Source of the DNA: Yoonia sp.
GTDB lineage: Bacteria; Pseudomonadota; Alphaproteobacteria; Rhodobacterales; Rhodobacteraceae
Length of the DNA stretch: 33,691 nt
Reading direction: 5' to 3'
Assembly: GCF_017854415.1 (NCBI RefSeq)
Contig: NZ_JAFMHR010000014.1
Location: 1 to 33,691, forward strand
The first letter of the stretch is position 1, and each line of letters starts with the position of its first letter. A model generated the notes under the pieces. That model searched no databases. It was not told where the DNA came from and saw only the letters and a list, made by a program, of their open reading frames with translations. The position numbers and the translations under genes were made by a program. Shown piece by piece: positions 8,506-17,233 of this stretch.

Positions 8506-9951
8506 CTAGCGCGCGAGCGTCAGCAGCCGGTCAATATCCATATGTGTTTCAAGATGGTCAGCAAGGCGATCGAGTGTGTCTTGCACGCTCGCCTCATAGC
8601 TGTACGCGGTCACCGGTCTGCCGAGTTGCGAAAGAAATGCACTGCGAAACGCATCTGCCGTGAAAAGGCCGTGCAGATAGCACCCCAAGACGCGACCATC
8701 TGCTGACGCAGCCCCTTCGCCACGCCCGTCTAGCGACAACCAAGCGCGGTTGCAGTCGGGGCCGTCGGTCACACCGATATGGATTTCGTAGCCTGTTACC
8801 GGGTCGCCAGTTGGCAAATAGGTGGCTTGCGACAATGCCAAACGCTTTTGCGGGGCCATGACGGTGCTGATATCCAACAGCCCCAACCCTGCGACACGAG
8901 CGGGGGCACCTTCGATCCCATCATCGTCGATGATTTCGCGACCCAGCATCTGGTAGCCACCGCAGATACCAAGCACGTGACCGCCGCGCCTGACATGCGC
9001 CGCTAGATCGATGTCCCAACCTTGGGCGCGGAAATGCGCCAGATCAGCAATCGTCGACTTGGATCCGGGTATGATGATCAGATCGGCGTCGCCGGGCAGG
9101 GGCCGTCCTGCTTCGATTATCTCAACGCTAACGCCGGGGGTCGCGGAAAGCGGATCAAGGTCATCAAAATTGGCAATGCGGTTCAGGCGAGGCACCGCGA
9201 TCTTGATGTCGCCTCCGGTTTTGCTGGCGATGTCCATCACATCCTCTGCAGGCAGCTTCCAGGCATCTGCGAACCACGGAATGATGCCCAGTGGTGCCCA
9301 TTTTGTGCGTGCGGCAATGATATCCATACCATCGTTGAACAGCGTTGTATCACCGCGAAACTTGTTGATGGCAAAGCCTTTGATAAGCGCCTCGTCCTCG
9401 GGTGGCAAAACCGCGTGAGTGCCAACAAGCTGCGCAATCACACCGCCGCGGTCGATATCGCCGATCAGCACGACAGGGACATTTGCAGAAGTTGCAAAAC
9501 CCATGTTGGCGATGTCACCTGCCCGCAGATTTACTTCTGCGGGGCTGCCGGCGCCCTCAACGATCACTAAATCGCGGCCTTGCCCGATTCGACCAAAGCT
9601 TTCCAGAACCGGCGGCAATAGTTTCGATTTCATCTTGCCATAGTCGCGGGCCTTCATTGTGGCAAAACGCTTACCTTGCACGATCACCTGCGCGCCAATG
9701 TCCGTTTCCGGTTTCAGTAGCACGGGGTTCATATCTACCAACGGTTCCAACCCGCACGCCAACGCCTGCAGAGCCTGCGCGCGGCCAATCTCGCCGCCAT
9801 CTGCTGTGACGGCTGCGTTGTTGGACATGTTTTGCGGTTTGAACGGGGCGACTGACATGCCGCGCCGCACGCATGCCCGCGCGATCCCTGCAACCAGCAT
9901 CGATTTTCCGACGTTCGAACCCGCCCCTTGGATCATGATTGCCTTGGTCAT
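8506..9951 (-). CDS. cobQ: Cobyric acid synthase
   Basis: The 481-residue product has the two expected parts. The N-terminal dethiobiotin-synthetase-like ATPase shows [11 protein letters not shown] and [10 protein letters not shown]. The C-terminal class I glutamine amidotransferase shows the nucleophile cysteine in [12 protein letters not shown] (about residue 329) and the histidine in GCYLHGLF. It amidates four carboxylates of adenosylcobyrinic acid in vitamin B12 synthesis. AAGGGG precedes the ATG. No other cobalamin gene is in the window, so it stands alone here except for the divergent membrane protein gene at 10005. It converges on the PopZ-like gene with only three bases between the stops. 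Confidence 0.95.
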   Translation of the reverse strand: MTKAIMIQGAGSNVGKSMLVAGIARACVRRGMSVAPFKPQNMSNNAAVTADGGEIGRAQALQALACGLEPLVDMNPVLLKPETDIGAQVIVQGKRFATMKARDYGKMKSKLLPPVLESFGRIGQGRDLVIVEGAGSPAEVNLRAGDIANMGFATSANVPVVLIGDIDRGGVIAQLVGTHAVLPPEDEALIKGFAINKFRGDTTLFNDGMDIIAARTKWAPLGIIPWFADAWKLPAEDVMDIASKTGGDIKIAVPRLNRIANFDDLDPLSATPGVSVEIIEAGRPLPGDADLIIIPGSKSTIADLAHFRAQGWDIDLAAHVRRGGHVLGICGGYQMLGREIIDDDGIEGAPARVAGLGLLDISTVMAPQKRLALSQATYLPTGDPVTGYEIHIGVTDGPDCNRAWLSLDGRGEGAASADGRVLGCYLHGLFTADAFRSAFLSQLGRPVTAYSYEASVQDTLDRLADHLETHMDIDRLLTLAR

Positions 9952-10004
9952 CGTGTTCCCCTTCAGCTAGCTTCATACGTGCGCATCCGGCGCGGGGAAA
10001 GACC

Positions 10005-10583
10005 ATGAACACGCCAGCGCATCTGATTTTTGGCCTAACCGCTTTTGGAAAGGCGGGGCGACCTGCAGTCACGGCTGCGGCCCTCACGGGGGCAATGCTG
10101 CCGGACTTGTCTCTTTACCTGTTGGTTGGTTGGCATCTGCAGGTTTTGGGAACTGATCCGCAGGTCGTTTTTGGGCAGCTCTACTTTTCGGATGGCTGGC
10201 AAAGCATTTTCCGGATCGACAATTCATTCATCCTTTGGGGAATCGCATTTGCTATAGGCGCCATGATGCGTGCGCCCATTGTGATTGCTTTATGTGGCGC
10301 GGCATTGCTGCATCTGGGATTTGATTTTTTACTGCACAATGACGATGGTCGCGCGCATTTTTGGCCGCTCAGCAACTGGGTATTTCAAAGCCCCGTCAGC
10401 TACTGGGATCCGGATCACTACGGCAATATCGCCGGTTCGGTCGAAGTCGCGTTGTCGTTGTTGTGCTGTGGCATCCTGTGGCGGCGGTTCGTAGGGCGGT
10501 GGATGCGTGCGCTTATTGTTCTGCTGGGCCTGATCGAGTTTGCGCCGTTCGTTATCTTTGCGTTCATGTTCGCGGGGCCCTGA
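10005..10583 (+). CDS. Membrane protein next to cobQ, YdjM/DUF457-like
   Basis: From the ATG at 10005 the product has 192 residues and several hydrophobic segments. It keeps polar motifs typical of the YdjM/DUF457 group of membrane-bound metal-dependent hydrolases: PAHLIFGL at the start, MLPDLSLY near residue 33, and HLGFDFLLHNDD in the middle. The frame extends upstream to 9939, but those residues overlap the cobQ promoter and do not look conserved. Rhodobacterales homologues are often labelled as a cobalamin protein only because they sit beside cobQ. No cobalamin role is shown by the sequence. A strong hairpin terminator follows the stop. Confidence 0.7.
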   Translation: MNTPAHLIFGLTAFGKAGRPAVTAAALTGAMLPDLSLYLLVGWHLQVLGTDPQVVFGQLYFSDGWQSIFRIDNSFILWGIAFAIGAMMRAPIVIALCGAALLHLGFDFLLHNDDGRAHFWPLSNWVFQSPVSYWDPDHYGNIAGSVEVALSLLCCGILWRRFVGRWMRALIVLLGLIEFAPFVIFAFMFAGP

Positions 10584-10588
10584 AACGC

Positions 10589-10618
10589 AAAACGCGGCCC
10601 CAAAAGGACCGCGTTTTT
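10589..10618. terminator. Bidirectional intrinsic terminator
   Basis: AAAACGCGG and CCGCGTTTT form a GC-rich stem around a short CAAAA-centred loop, flanked by an A-run on one side and T5 on the other. It lies between two convergent genes, the cobQ-neighbour membrane protein (plus) and the DUF6280-like gene (minus), and can serve both. Confidence 0.85.
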
Positions 10619-10640
10619 GAACTGCTGTCGGCAGCTATTC

Positions 10641-10967
10641 TTATGCAGCGCGCGCTTCTTGCTCGGCTGCGTTGCGGCGTTCGCTTTCTTCGCGCGACAA
10701 GGCCACGGACGTGCGGACACCTTTGCCAACGAAATCCATCAGGCCGCTGACAACGCGCTCGTTCGGGTCAATGCCAGCGCAAGACAATACTTCACGGCCA
10801 TCACGCGAACGCGCCCAACGCGCGATCTGCTCTGGTCCGTTGCCATATTTCTTGTCATCCGCAATCGCATCGTCGAGAGCGGCGAGAACAACAGCTGCAA
10901 AGAGCTTACGGGCACGGTTACCTTGTTCATTGTTGAACGCCGTACCGTCGACGAAATCTCGCATCAT
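10641..10967 (-). CDS. Conserved small protein, DUF6280-like
   Basis: The product has 107 or 108 residues and is cytoplasmic and mostly helical. It includes RDFVDGTAFNNEQGNRARKL near the start, the central segments KKYGNGPEQIARWARSRDG and VLSCAGIDPNERVVSGLMDF, and an alanine/glutamate-rich tail. I recognise it as a strongly conserved protein of Rhodobacterales, which I believe is DUF6280; the function is unknown. Two ATGs follow AAAGGAAAT. The second (first base 10964) has the better ribosome-binding spacing. It diverges from efp across a 221-base region that contains a perfect inverted repeat. Its strong conservation suggests a basic cellular role, but nothing visible indicates which. Confidence 0.7.
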   Translation of the reverse strand: MMRDFVDGTAFNNEQGNRARKLFAAVVLAALDDAIADDKKYGNGPEQIARWARSRDGREVLSCAGIDPNERVVSGLMDFVGKGVRTSVALSREESERRNAAEQEARAA

Positions 10968-11044
10968 ATTTCCTTTTTTTGCTCTTGTAGTTGGTGCGTG
11001 ATAGCCTTTATGCCTGTTTTAAAGCGATTCGGGGACACTCATTT

Positions 11045-11061
11045 TGCATGGCAGCCATGCA
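11045..11061. promoter_or_regulatory. Perfect inverted repeat between the DUF6280-like gene and efp
   Basis: TGCATGG-CAG-CCATGCA has two perfect 7-base arms. It lies about 80 bases upstream of the minus-strand gene and 128 upstream of efp. The size and symmetry fit a dimeric repressor operator. No regulator family can be named. Confidence 0.35.
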
Positions 11062-11188
11062 TTAAGCGCATATCTCGAATGCTGATCCTTCAGTACTTTT
11101 GATTGTCTTGTCAGGCTCTCACCTGCCAGACATAGGCTGGTCAGACGTTCTTTCAACCTTAACCTCCGCATTTGAGACATAGTAACCC

Positions 11189-11752
11189 ATGCCCAAAATT
11201 AACGGTAACGAAATCCGCCCCGGAAACATTCTGGATCATGAAGGCGCCCTTTGGGCGGCTGTAAAGGTTGACCATGTAAAGCCCGGCAAGGGTGGCGCGT
11301 TTGCACAGGTTGAATTGAAAAACCTGCGCGATGGCCGCAAATTGAACGAGCGTTTCCGCTCTGCTGACAAGGTAGAGCGCGTGCGTCTGGATCAAAAGGA
11401 CCAGCAGTTCCTGTTTGGGGACGGGGAAATGCTGACATTTATGGACAGCGAAACTTACGAGCAAATCGCCCTGCCTGCAGATATCTTGGGCGACCGGCGC
11501 CCGTTCTTGCAAGATGGCATGACAGTTAAGATCGAATATTACGGTGAAGAAGCGCTAAGCGTCAGCTTGCCTCAAAAAGTTGTCTGCAAAGTTGCCGAGA
11601 CAGAGCCTGTCGTCAAAGGCCAAACGGCTGCCAACAGCTTTAAGCCAGCAACATTGGACAACGGCGTGCGGGTAATGATCCCACCGTTTGTGGGCCAAGA
11701 CGAAGATATTGTCGTGAACACAGAGACCTTCGAATATCAAGAACGCGCCTAA
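11189..11752 (+). CDS. efp: Translation elongation factor P
   Basis: The 187-residue protein covers all three EF-P domains: KOW-like domain I, then two OB folds ending [29 protein letters not shown] rescues ribosomes stalled at polyproline stretches. The tip of domain I reads VKPGKGGAF, with lysine at position 34. In E. coli this residue is beta-lysylated by EpmA/EpmB, so a lysine-modifying route is expected rather than the arginine rhamnosylation type. No modification enzyme lies nearby. The start at 11189 opens the conserved N-terminus ([12 protein letters not shown]). The gene stands alone, and its stop is one base from that of convergent ygfZ. Confidence 0.97.
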   Translation: MPKINGNEIRPGNILDHEGALWAAVKVDHVKPGKGGAFAQVELKNLRDGRKLNERFRSADKVERVRLDQKDQQFLFGDGEMLTFMDSETYEQIALPADILGDRRPFLQDGMTVKIEYYGEEALSVSLPQKVVCKVAETEPVVKGQTAANSFKPATLDNGVRVMIPPFVGQDEDIVVNTETFEYQERA

Positions 11753-11753
11753 T

Positions 11754-12488
11754 TTATGTCAGGCGGGTGATTGTCGCATCCCCCGCCTGCATCACGCCTT
11801 CTGCGCGATCAAAGCGCAGATAGGCCAGCGCCTCATCTCCTGAAATTGTGTGCAGCGTGCCGACAGGCTTGCCGTCAGCAGTGATTGCGTCACCAGTTTG
11901 CGCGGTGCCGCTGATCTGAACGCGCGCCAAACCCTTTTTCAGAACTGTTTTATGCTTCATTCGGGCGACAATTTCTTGGCCGACAAAGCAACCTTTTTTG
12001 AAATCAACACCGTGCAGCGCCTCGAAACCGGCCTCTAGTATATATGTGTCCTCGGTCAGCTCTATTCCGGTTGTGGGGACCTCGTAGGCTACGTTGACAG
12101 CATTCCAGTTGGTGCTGTCGCTGATGTCTGTTTCGCTATAAGCCCGCCAGCCCAAAGCTGGATGGCGTGGATCAGCTATTGCGCCATCGGGCATCGGGCC
12201 AGTCCCGCGTGACACGATTAGATCGGTCTGCGCAATCTCGACTTTGGCGCGTAGGCGGTACATCATTAAACGCTGGCCCAGCATTTGTGCGTGTGATGTG
12301 GCCACGTCAAGCAGCAGGCGGTCGCCTTGACCAATCACAAAGAAATCGACGATGAACTTGCCTTGCGGGGTTAGCAGTGCTGTGTAGATGATATTGTCCG
12401 CAGCCTTCGCCACGTCGTTCGTGACCAGCCCTTGCAGGAAATTAATCCGGTCGTCGCCGCTGATCGAAATGACTGTACGTTCAAGCAC
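11754..12488 (-). CDS. ygfZ: YgfZ/GcvT-like folate-binding protein
   Basis: The 244-residue protein is a small relative of GcvT with the YgfZ signature KGCFVGQEIVARMKH near its middle, including the conserved cysteine. YgfZ binds tetrahydrofolate and supports repair or assembly of certain Fe-S enzymes. I place the start at the GTG whose first base is 12488. It gives the family N-terminus (LERTVISISGDDRINFLQGL) and lies only four bases after the stop of the ABC exporter gene, so the two are co-transcribed. The frame continues upstream over the ABC gene, and that part is not conserved. Confidence 0.9.
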   Translation of the reverse strand: MLERTVISISGDDRINFLQGLVTNDVAKAADNIIYTALLTPQGKFIVDFFVIGQGDRLLLDVATSHAQMLGQRLMMYRLRAKVEIAQTDLIVSRGTGPMPDGAIADPRHPALGWRAYSETDISDSTNWNAVNVAYEVPTTGIELTEDTYILEAGFEALHGVDFKKGCFVGQEIVARMKHKTVLKKGLARVQISGTAQTGDAITADGKPVGTLHTISGDEALAYLRFDRAEGVMQAGDATITRLT

Positions 12489-12492
12489 TATC

Positions 12493-14271
12493 TTAGCTTT
12501 CTGTTTGCGAAAATTGCAGGCGGTGCAAATCGGCGTAGATCCCGCCGCGTGCAATTAATGTATTGTGGTCACCCTGATCGACAACCCGTCCTTGATCCAT
12601 CACGACGATTGAATCGGCATTGCGCACAGTCGAAAGGCGGTGCGCGATGACAAGCGTCGTACGACCCGTCGCAAGTTTCTCGAGCGCTGATTGCACAATC
12701 GCCTCTGACTTTGTGTCGAGCGCACTTGTGGCTTCGTCCAGCAGCAAAATCGGGGTGTCACGCAATAGCGCACGCGCAATCGCGACCCGCTGGCGCTGTC
12801 CGCCAGACAGATTCGATCCGCGGGGCCCTGCAGGACTGTCCAAACCATTTGGCAATGCGGGAAGGAAATCGGTGACATGGGCAGAGTCAAGGACGGCTTT
12901 GAGCTGCGCATCGCTGACATCCTGGCGGCCCAGCAGAATGTTATCGCGCAACGTTTCATCGAAAAGAGCGGCGTCTTGCGTGACGACTGAAAACAGTCCC
13001 CGCAGATCAGCCAGATCGTAGTCGCTGATCGACGCCCCATCAATGGATGCAGTGCCTTGTTGGCCTTCGACCAAGCGGGTCAGGACGTTGAAGATTGTGC
13101 TTTTGCCTGCACCAGACGCGCCGACCAGCGCCGTCGTTTTGCCCGCCGCAGCGGTAAAGCTGGCCCCGCGCAAAACAGGCAGATCGCCATAGCTTAGATG
13201 TAAATCGTCTAGCGCAATCTGCGGAGCACCTGAAGGCGCCGCTTTGCCCTGCGCTGGCGATAAGATCGTAGGCTTAAGGTTCAGTACATACTGCAGCCGC
13301 TCGACGCTGGCCGCGGCCATTTGCCATTGACCACTCATTAATCCCAAGCGGCGTAGCGGGTCAAACGCGAGAGACATGGCTGTGAAAAACGCCATGAACT
13401 CGCCATTGGTCTTTTCGCCGCTAATGATTTCGCCGCCGCCATAAAGCATGACGCCCAGAAAACCGATTCCGGTCATGATGTCGATCAATGCGGGCACCGC
13501 TGCCTGACCGACGGATGTGCGGACTTCTGCATCGACGCCCTGGCGGATCAGCGCGTCATAACGCTTGGCTTGGTATGTCTCGAGAGCGTTAAGTTTAATG
13601 GGGTTAATGCCATGAAACACTTCGTCCAAGCGCGTTGAAATCCGGCCTGCTATCTCGCGGGAGTTGCGCGCACGACGGCGGATATAGGCTTGAACCATCA
13701 ACGATGGCAGGATCAGCAGTGGGATGCCGACAACTGCGATCAACGTCCATTTCCAGTCAATCCAGATTGCGACTGCCAACAATCCCAACAGCGAAATCAG
13801 ATCGCGGGCCAATGCGGTTAATATGCTGCTCCAGACGCTGTTGATGACGTTGACGTCGCCTTGTACCCGCTCGATCAGTTGGCCGGGGGGGTGGATTTGA
13901 AAGAACCCACTGTCCAGCGTCATCAGGTGGCGTAGCATATGTTGGCGCATCGCGGCTGCCGTTAGTTGCTTTATTAGCGCCATTAAGATGCGCTGTCCCG
14001 CCGATGTCACAGCGCGCACAAAGAAGATCGTCATGATTGCAAAGCCCACAAAGTATAGGGCATCGCGGTCACCGGCCGTAAAGACATCATCGAACATAGG
14101 CTGGATGAGGCGGCTGATCAGGGCCAGCATCGACCCTTCGATCATCATAAGAATGATTGCACCAGCAAGCCACCATTTTTGCGGGCGCAAATAATCGCGC
14201 CAAAGCCACCAAAAAAGCGTTGTGGCTGATTGCTGTTTGCCAGCGTGTGTCGTGGGGGTTGGCGGGGGCAT
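12493..14271 (-). CDS. MsbA-type ABC exporter (fused membrane and ATPase domains)
   Basis: The product is a 592-residue half-transporter. Six membrane helices lie in the first 320 residues (ABC transporter type 1 domain). The ATPase domain has Walker A GASGAGKST near residue 385, signature LSGGQRQR near 489, Walker B ILLLDEATSALD and the H-loop IAHRLST. Homodimers of this type flip lipids such as lipid A or export drugs, and the substrate cannot be read from the sequence. A TTG seven codons upstream is possible. I chose the ATG at 14271 because AAAAGG precedes it at the right distance. It forms a two-gene unit with ygfZ and shares a 131-base promoter region with the divergent aminotransferase gene. 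Confidence 0.9.
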   Translation of the reverse strand: MPPPTPTTHAGKQQSATTLFWWLWRDYLRPQKWWLAGAIILMMIEGSMLALISRLIQPMFDDVFTAGDRDALYFVGFAIMTIFFVRAVTSAGQRILMALIKQLTAAAMRQHMLRHLMTLDSGFFQIHPPGQLIERVQGDVNVINSVWSSILTALARDLISLLGLLAVAIWIDWKWTLIAVVGIPLLILPSLMVQAYIRRRARNSREIAGRISTRLDEVFHGINPIKLNALETYQAKRYDALIRQGVDAEVRTSVGQAAVPALIDIMTGIGFLGVMLYGGGEIISGEKTNGEFMAFFTAMSLAFDPLRRLGLMSGQWQMAAASVERLQYVLNLKPTILSPAQGKAAPSGAPQIALDDLHLSYGDLPVLRGASFTAAAGKTTALVGASGAGKSTIFNVLTRLVEGQQGTASIDGASISDYDLADLRGLFSVVTQDAALFDETLRDNILLGRQDVSDAQLKAVLDSAHVTDFLPALPNGLDSPAGPRGSNLSGGQRQRVAIARALLRDTPILLLDEATSALDTKSEAIVQSALEKLATGRTTLVIAHRLSTVRNADSIVVMDQGRVVDQGDHNTLIARGGIYADLHRLQFSQTES

Positions 14272-14402
14272 CAAAAGCCTTTTGCAGAACAAGTCAGTTT
14301 CGGTCTAGTCGTAAATGGGGGGCGCGTGCAAGTTGGGCAAGGTTGACGCCCGCAAGTGCCGCGTTAGTGTCCGATCCAAACCACACTTACGGGATTCCCA
14401 TT

Positions 14403-15581
14403 ATGTCACTGTCAAACGGCCGCGCCTACCTCGCTATTCCTGGACCATCGGTTATGCCTGACGCTGTTTTGCAGGCGATGCACCGCGCGTCGCCAAATAT
14501 TTACGAAGGCGAATTACATGACCTGACGGATAGCCTGGTGCCTGATTTGAAGTCCATCGCCATGACCGACGCCAATGTCGCGATTTACATCGGCAACGGT
14601 CATGCCGCTTGGGAGGCGGCATTGGCGAACGTGCTGTCGCGCGGGGACACTGTACTCGTCTTGGCGACGGGACGGTTCTGTATCGGTTGGGGCGAAATGG
14701 CGGCTGGTCTGGGTCTGAAGGTTGAAACCATCGATCATGGCGATCGTGCGCCGATTGATCTGGGGCGTGTGGCCGATGTGCTGGGTGCCGACCAAGAGGG
14801 CCGCATCAAGGCCGTTTTGGCGGTACATGTCGATACCTCGACCAGTGTAAAGAATGACATCGCGGGTCTGCGCGATGTGTTGGACAGCGCGGGGCATTCG
14901 GCGCTGTTGATGGCTGATTGCATCGCCTCATTGGGCTGTGACCGGTTCGAGATGGACGCTTGGGGCGTCGATGTCATGGTGTCGGGTTGCCAAAAAGGGT
15001 TGATGACGCCTGCGGGGGTCAGCTTTGTTTGGTTCAACGAAAGGGCTAATGCAGCGCGCGGTAATTGCGTGACAACCTATTGGGATTGGCGGCCACGGGT
15101 GAACCCAGAGGTCTATTTCATGTATTTTGATGGCACAGCACCGACGCATCATTTGTATGGGCTGCGTGCTGCGCTTGATATGATCAAAGCCGAAGGGTTG
15201 GATGCGGTCTTTACGCGGCACGAAAAGCTGGCTCAGATTATCTGGACTGCCGTAGATCAATGGGCCAGTGATGGACCTATGCAGCTCAATATTGCAGATC
15301 CTGCACATCGCTCGCATGCGGTGACCTCAATTGGGATCGGATCGCCCAATGGCAATGCTTTGCGCCATTGGTGTGAACATCAATGTGGCCTCACACTTGG
15401 TATCGGATTGGGCCGTGATCCTGCGGACGCGTTTTTCCGGATCGGGCATATGGGCCATGTAAATGCACATATGATTATGGGTGTATTGGGCACGATTGAT
15501 GCAGGTCTGAAAGCATTGAATATCCCTCATGGCTCTGGCGCGCTAGAGGCTGCAGCACAAGCCTTGGCGCATCGTGCCTAG
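14403..15581 (+). CDS. Class V aminotransferase, alanine/serine-glyoxylate type
   Basis: The 392-residue product starts with the class V pattern AIPGPSVMP. The PLP lysine is K198 in SGCQKGLMTPAG, and the family segment GLGRDPADAFFRIGHMGHVN lies near the end. Relatives transfer amino groups between alanine, serine or aspartate and glyoxylate, which makes glycine, the substrate of the gcv operon at the start of this window. The exact amino donor cannot be decided. The frame is open upstream to 14157, over the start of the divergent ABC gene. The ATG at 14403 begins the conserved region. The stop lies in a CTAG shared with the convergent small membrane protein gene. Confidence 0.85.
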   Translation: MSLSNGRAYLAIPGPSVMPDAVLQAMHRASPNIYEGELHDLTDSLVPDLKSIAMTDANVAIYIGNGHAAWEAALANVLSRGDTVLVLATGRFCIGWGEMAAGLGLKVETIDHGDRAPIDLGRVADVLGADQEGRIKAVLAVHVDTSTSVKNDIAGLRDVLDSAGHSALLMADCIASLGCDRFEMDAWGVDVMVSGCQKGLMTPAGVSFVWFNERANAARGNCVTTYWDWRPRVNPEVYFMYFDGTAPTHHLYGLRAALDMIKAEGLDAVFTRHEKLAQIIWTAVDQWASDGPMQLNIADPAHRSHAVTSIGIGSPNGNALRHWCEHQCGLTLGIGLGRDPADAFFRIGHMGHVNAHMIMGVLGTIDAGLKALNIPHGSGALEAAAQALAHRA

Positions 15582-15760
15582 CTAGATCGCAGGCGGCCGA
15601 TCCATTTGAAGAAATGATCAAGTCCATAAGCCGAAATGGCGACCCATAGGTATCCAAATGCCGCGGCAATGATCCAAAAGGCCATGAACAACAAGACACC
15701 AAGTGTCGTCAGAAAAGCGTCTGTGTAGTTTTCTACACTGCGGATCGTGTGTTGCGACAT
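15578..15760 (-). CDS. Small membrane protein of unknown function
   Basis: The 60-residue protein has a polar start (SQHTIRSVENYTDAF), then about 30 hydrophobic residues (LTTLGVLLFMAFWIIAAAFGYLW and following), then a charged tail (KWIGRLRSS). It probably has one long or two short membrane helices. AGAGG stands five bases before the ATG, a good ribosome binding site, which supports a real gene. It follows the HisC-like gene by 48 bases on the same strand and may be co-transcribed. I do not recognise a family. Confidence 0.6.
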   Translation of the reverse strand: MSQHTIRSVENYTDAFLTTLGVLLFMAFWIIAAAFGYLWVAISAYGLDHFFKWIGRLRSS

Positions 15761-15808
15761 GAGTACCTCTCGTTGCGGAACTATAGCCTAACTGCGTATT
15801 CGTAAAAA

Positions 15809-16924
15809 TCACCCTAACTTTTCGTGTGCAAAGGCCAATGCTGCTGGAAAGGCAGCTTCAAAGGCGTCCAATTGGGCGCCTGTTCCGCAACTGACGCGAA
15901 TGCAGCAGTCTTGTGGCGCAGTAAACGGCATGCGTACGAAAATGCCATTTGCCACGAGATGCGTAAGAACCTGGCGCGCGAAATCGCCATTTCTGCCGCA
16001 ATCGATTGCCACGAAGTTGGTCGCAGATGGCAGCACAGTCAGGCCATTGTCGGCAGCGATCTGGGCGATGCGTTTGCGGGCTGCGTCAACCTGCTGGCGT
16101 ATATGATCAAGCCAGTTTGTATCTTGTAGCGCTGCCAGCGCCCCGATTTGCCCGATCCGTGACATCCCGAAATGATTGCGCACTTTGTTAAATCCGCTGA
16201 TGACGTCGGGCGAACCCATTGCATATCCCACACGTGCGCCAGCCATGCCGTGTGCCTTGGAGAACGTCCGCATGCGGACAACGTTTGGGGCATGTGGGTC
16301 AATCACGGGGGAAGTGCCATCCGGAGCAAGGTCGATGTATGCTTCGTCGAGGACCAACATACATCCTTCAGGTAGGCGGCTGATCATATCTTGCATGACG
16401 TCAGCGCTATGCCAGCTGCCCATTGGATTGTCAGGGTTAGCGATGTAAATTAATTTTGCACCGACCTCGGCGGCTTTGGCCAGCAGCGCGTCGGGGTCTT
16501 CGTGGTCGCCTTTATAGGGAACGGTGTGCAAAGCACCGCCAAACCCTGCGACATGGTAGTTGAAGGTCGGATACGCCCCAGCAGAGGTCACAACGGCGTC
16601 GCCTTGACCCACATAAAGCCGAACAAGTGTGCCGAGCAAAGTGTCAATGCCTTCGCCAATCATGATGCAGTCGGCAGTGATATTGTGATGCTTTGCAAGG
16701 GCTTGACGCAGATCATAGCTTTCCGGATCACCGTACATCCAAACCTCGCTTGCGGCCTGTTGCATTGCTGCAATCGCCTTGGGCGAGGGGCCAAAGGCGC
16801 TTTCGTTCGCACCTAATCGCGCCGCAAAAGGGCGGCCCATTTGGCGTTCTTGTGTCTCTGGCCCGACAAATGGAACCGAGGCGGGAAGGGTTTGGGCGAG
16901 GGCGGTCAGCTTTGGATGTGTCAT
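15809..16924 (-). CDS. HisC-like PLP-dependent aminotransferase
   Basis: The 371-residue product has the class I/II aminotransferase fold seen in histidinol-phosphate aminotransferases: ARLGANESAFGPSP near residue 36, NPDNPMGS near 163, DEAYIDLAPDG near 193, the PLP lysine K223 in TFSKAHGMAGARVGYA, and the substrate-carboxylate arginine in CIRVSCG near the end. No other histidine gene is adjacent, so it may act on another substrate such as an aromatic amino acid. The name histidinol-phosphate aminotransferase would go too far. A Fur-box-like palindrome lies about 47 bases upstream, though it is closer to the divergent Tat-signal gene. Confidence 0.88.
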   Translation of the reverse strand: MTHPKLTALAQTLPASVPFVGPETQERQMGRPFAARLGANESAFGPSPKAIAAMQQAASEVWMYGDPESYDLRQALAKHHNITADCIMIGEGIDTLLGTLVRLYVGQGDAVVTSAGAYPTFNYHVAGFGGALHTVPYKGDHEDPDALLAKAAEVGAKLIYIANPDNPMGSWHSADVMQDMISRLPEGCMLVLDEAYIDLAPDGTSPVIDPHAPNVVRMRTFSKAHGMAGARVGYAMGSPDVISGFNKVRNHFGMSRIGQIGALAALQDTNWLDHIRQQVDAARKRIAQIAADNGLTVLPSATNFVAIDCGRNGDFARQVLTHLVANGIFVRMPFTAPQDCCIRVSCGTGAQLDAFEAAFPAALAFAHEKLG

Positions 16925-16970
16925 GCCAGCAGATAACCGCGTGCTTGAATTATGCGCAACCGTTCATATA

Positions 16971-16985
16971 TGAGAATCATTCGCA
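16971..16985. promoter_or_regulatory. Fur-box-like 7-1-7 palindrome
   Basis: TGAGAAT-C-ATTCGCA is symmetric except for one base pair. It fits the 7-1-7 form of Fur-family operators (TGATAATnATTATCA type) at most positions. It lies between the divergent HisC-like gene and the small Tat-signal gene, ending 16 bases before the latter's start. A Fur, Mur or Zur family regulator is plausible; the sequence does not show which. Confidence 0.4.
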
Positions 16986-17001
16986 ACAAAGGGAGGCCCC
17001 G

Positions 17002-17163
17002 ATGGAATTGAGTAGACGCGGATTTTTAGTGAGTACCGGGGCCGCCCTTGCGGTCCGTGTTGTTCCACAGGTCGCCACCAAGACAGGACGGCGGCCGATC
17101 CTAACGCTCGTTTATGACAAAGCATTGGGAATGATGCGCGCCGTCGAGCGTATGGTGCCGTAG
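17002..17163 (+). CDS. 53-residue Tat-signal small protein
   Basis: The peptide opens MELSRRGFLVST, a clear twin-arginine motif, then a short hydrophobic stretch (GAALAVRVVPQVA). The end, TKTGRRPILTLVYDKALGMMRAVERMVP, is only about 28 residues. GGGAGG stands eight bases before the ATG, so translation is likely. I recall similar mini Tat proteins with an LTLVYDK-type tail in Rhodobacterales, but no function. The arginine inside the hydrophobic part and the lack of a good AxA cleavage site raise the possibility that the signal stays attached as an anchor. The Fur-like palindrome just upstream hints at metal control. Confidence 0.65.
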   Translation: MELSRRGFLVSTGAALAVRVVPQVATKTGRRPILTLVYDKALGMMRAVERMVP

Positions 17164-17204
17164 GAATGCCCTCGGCGAAAGTTTTTTAGGGAAAAAGAAG
17201 GTAT

Positions 17205-17226
17205 GGGGCGGGTTTGAAGCCGCCCC
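17205..17226. terminator. Hairpin between the Tat-signal gene and valS
   Basis: GGGGCGG and CCGCCCC pair around GTTTGAAG. It lies 41 bases after the small Tat gene and 8 bases after the end of valS (minus strand). The T-tracts on both sides are weak (CTTTGCTT on the plus side; T5 about ten bases away on the minus side), so termination strength is uncertain. Confidence 0.6.
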
Positions 17227-17233
17227 GCTTTGC

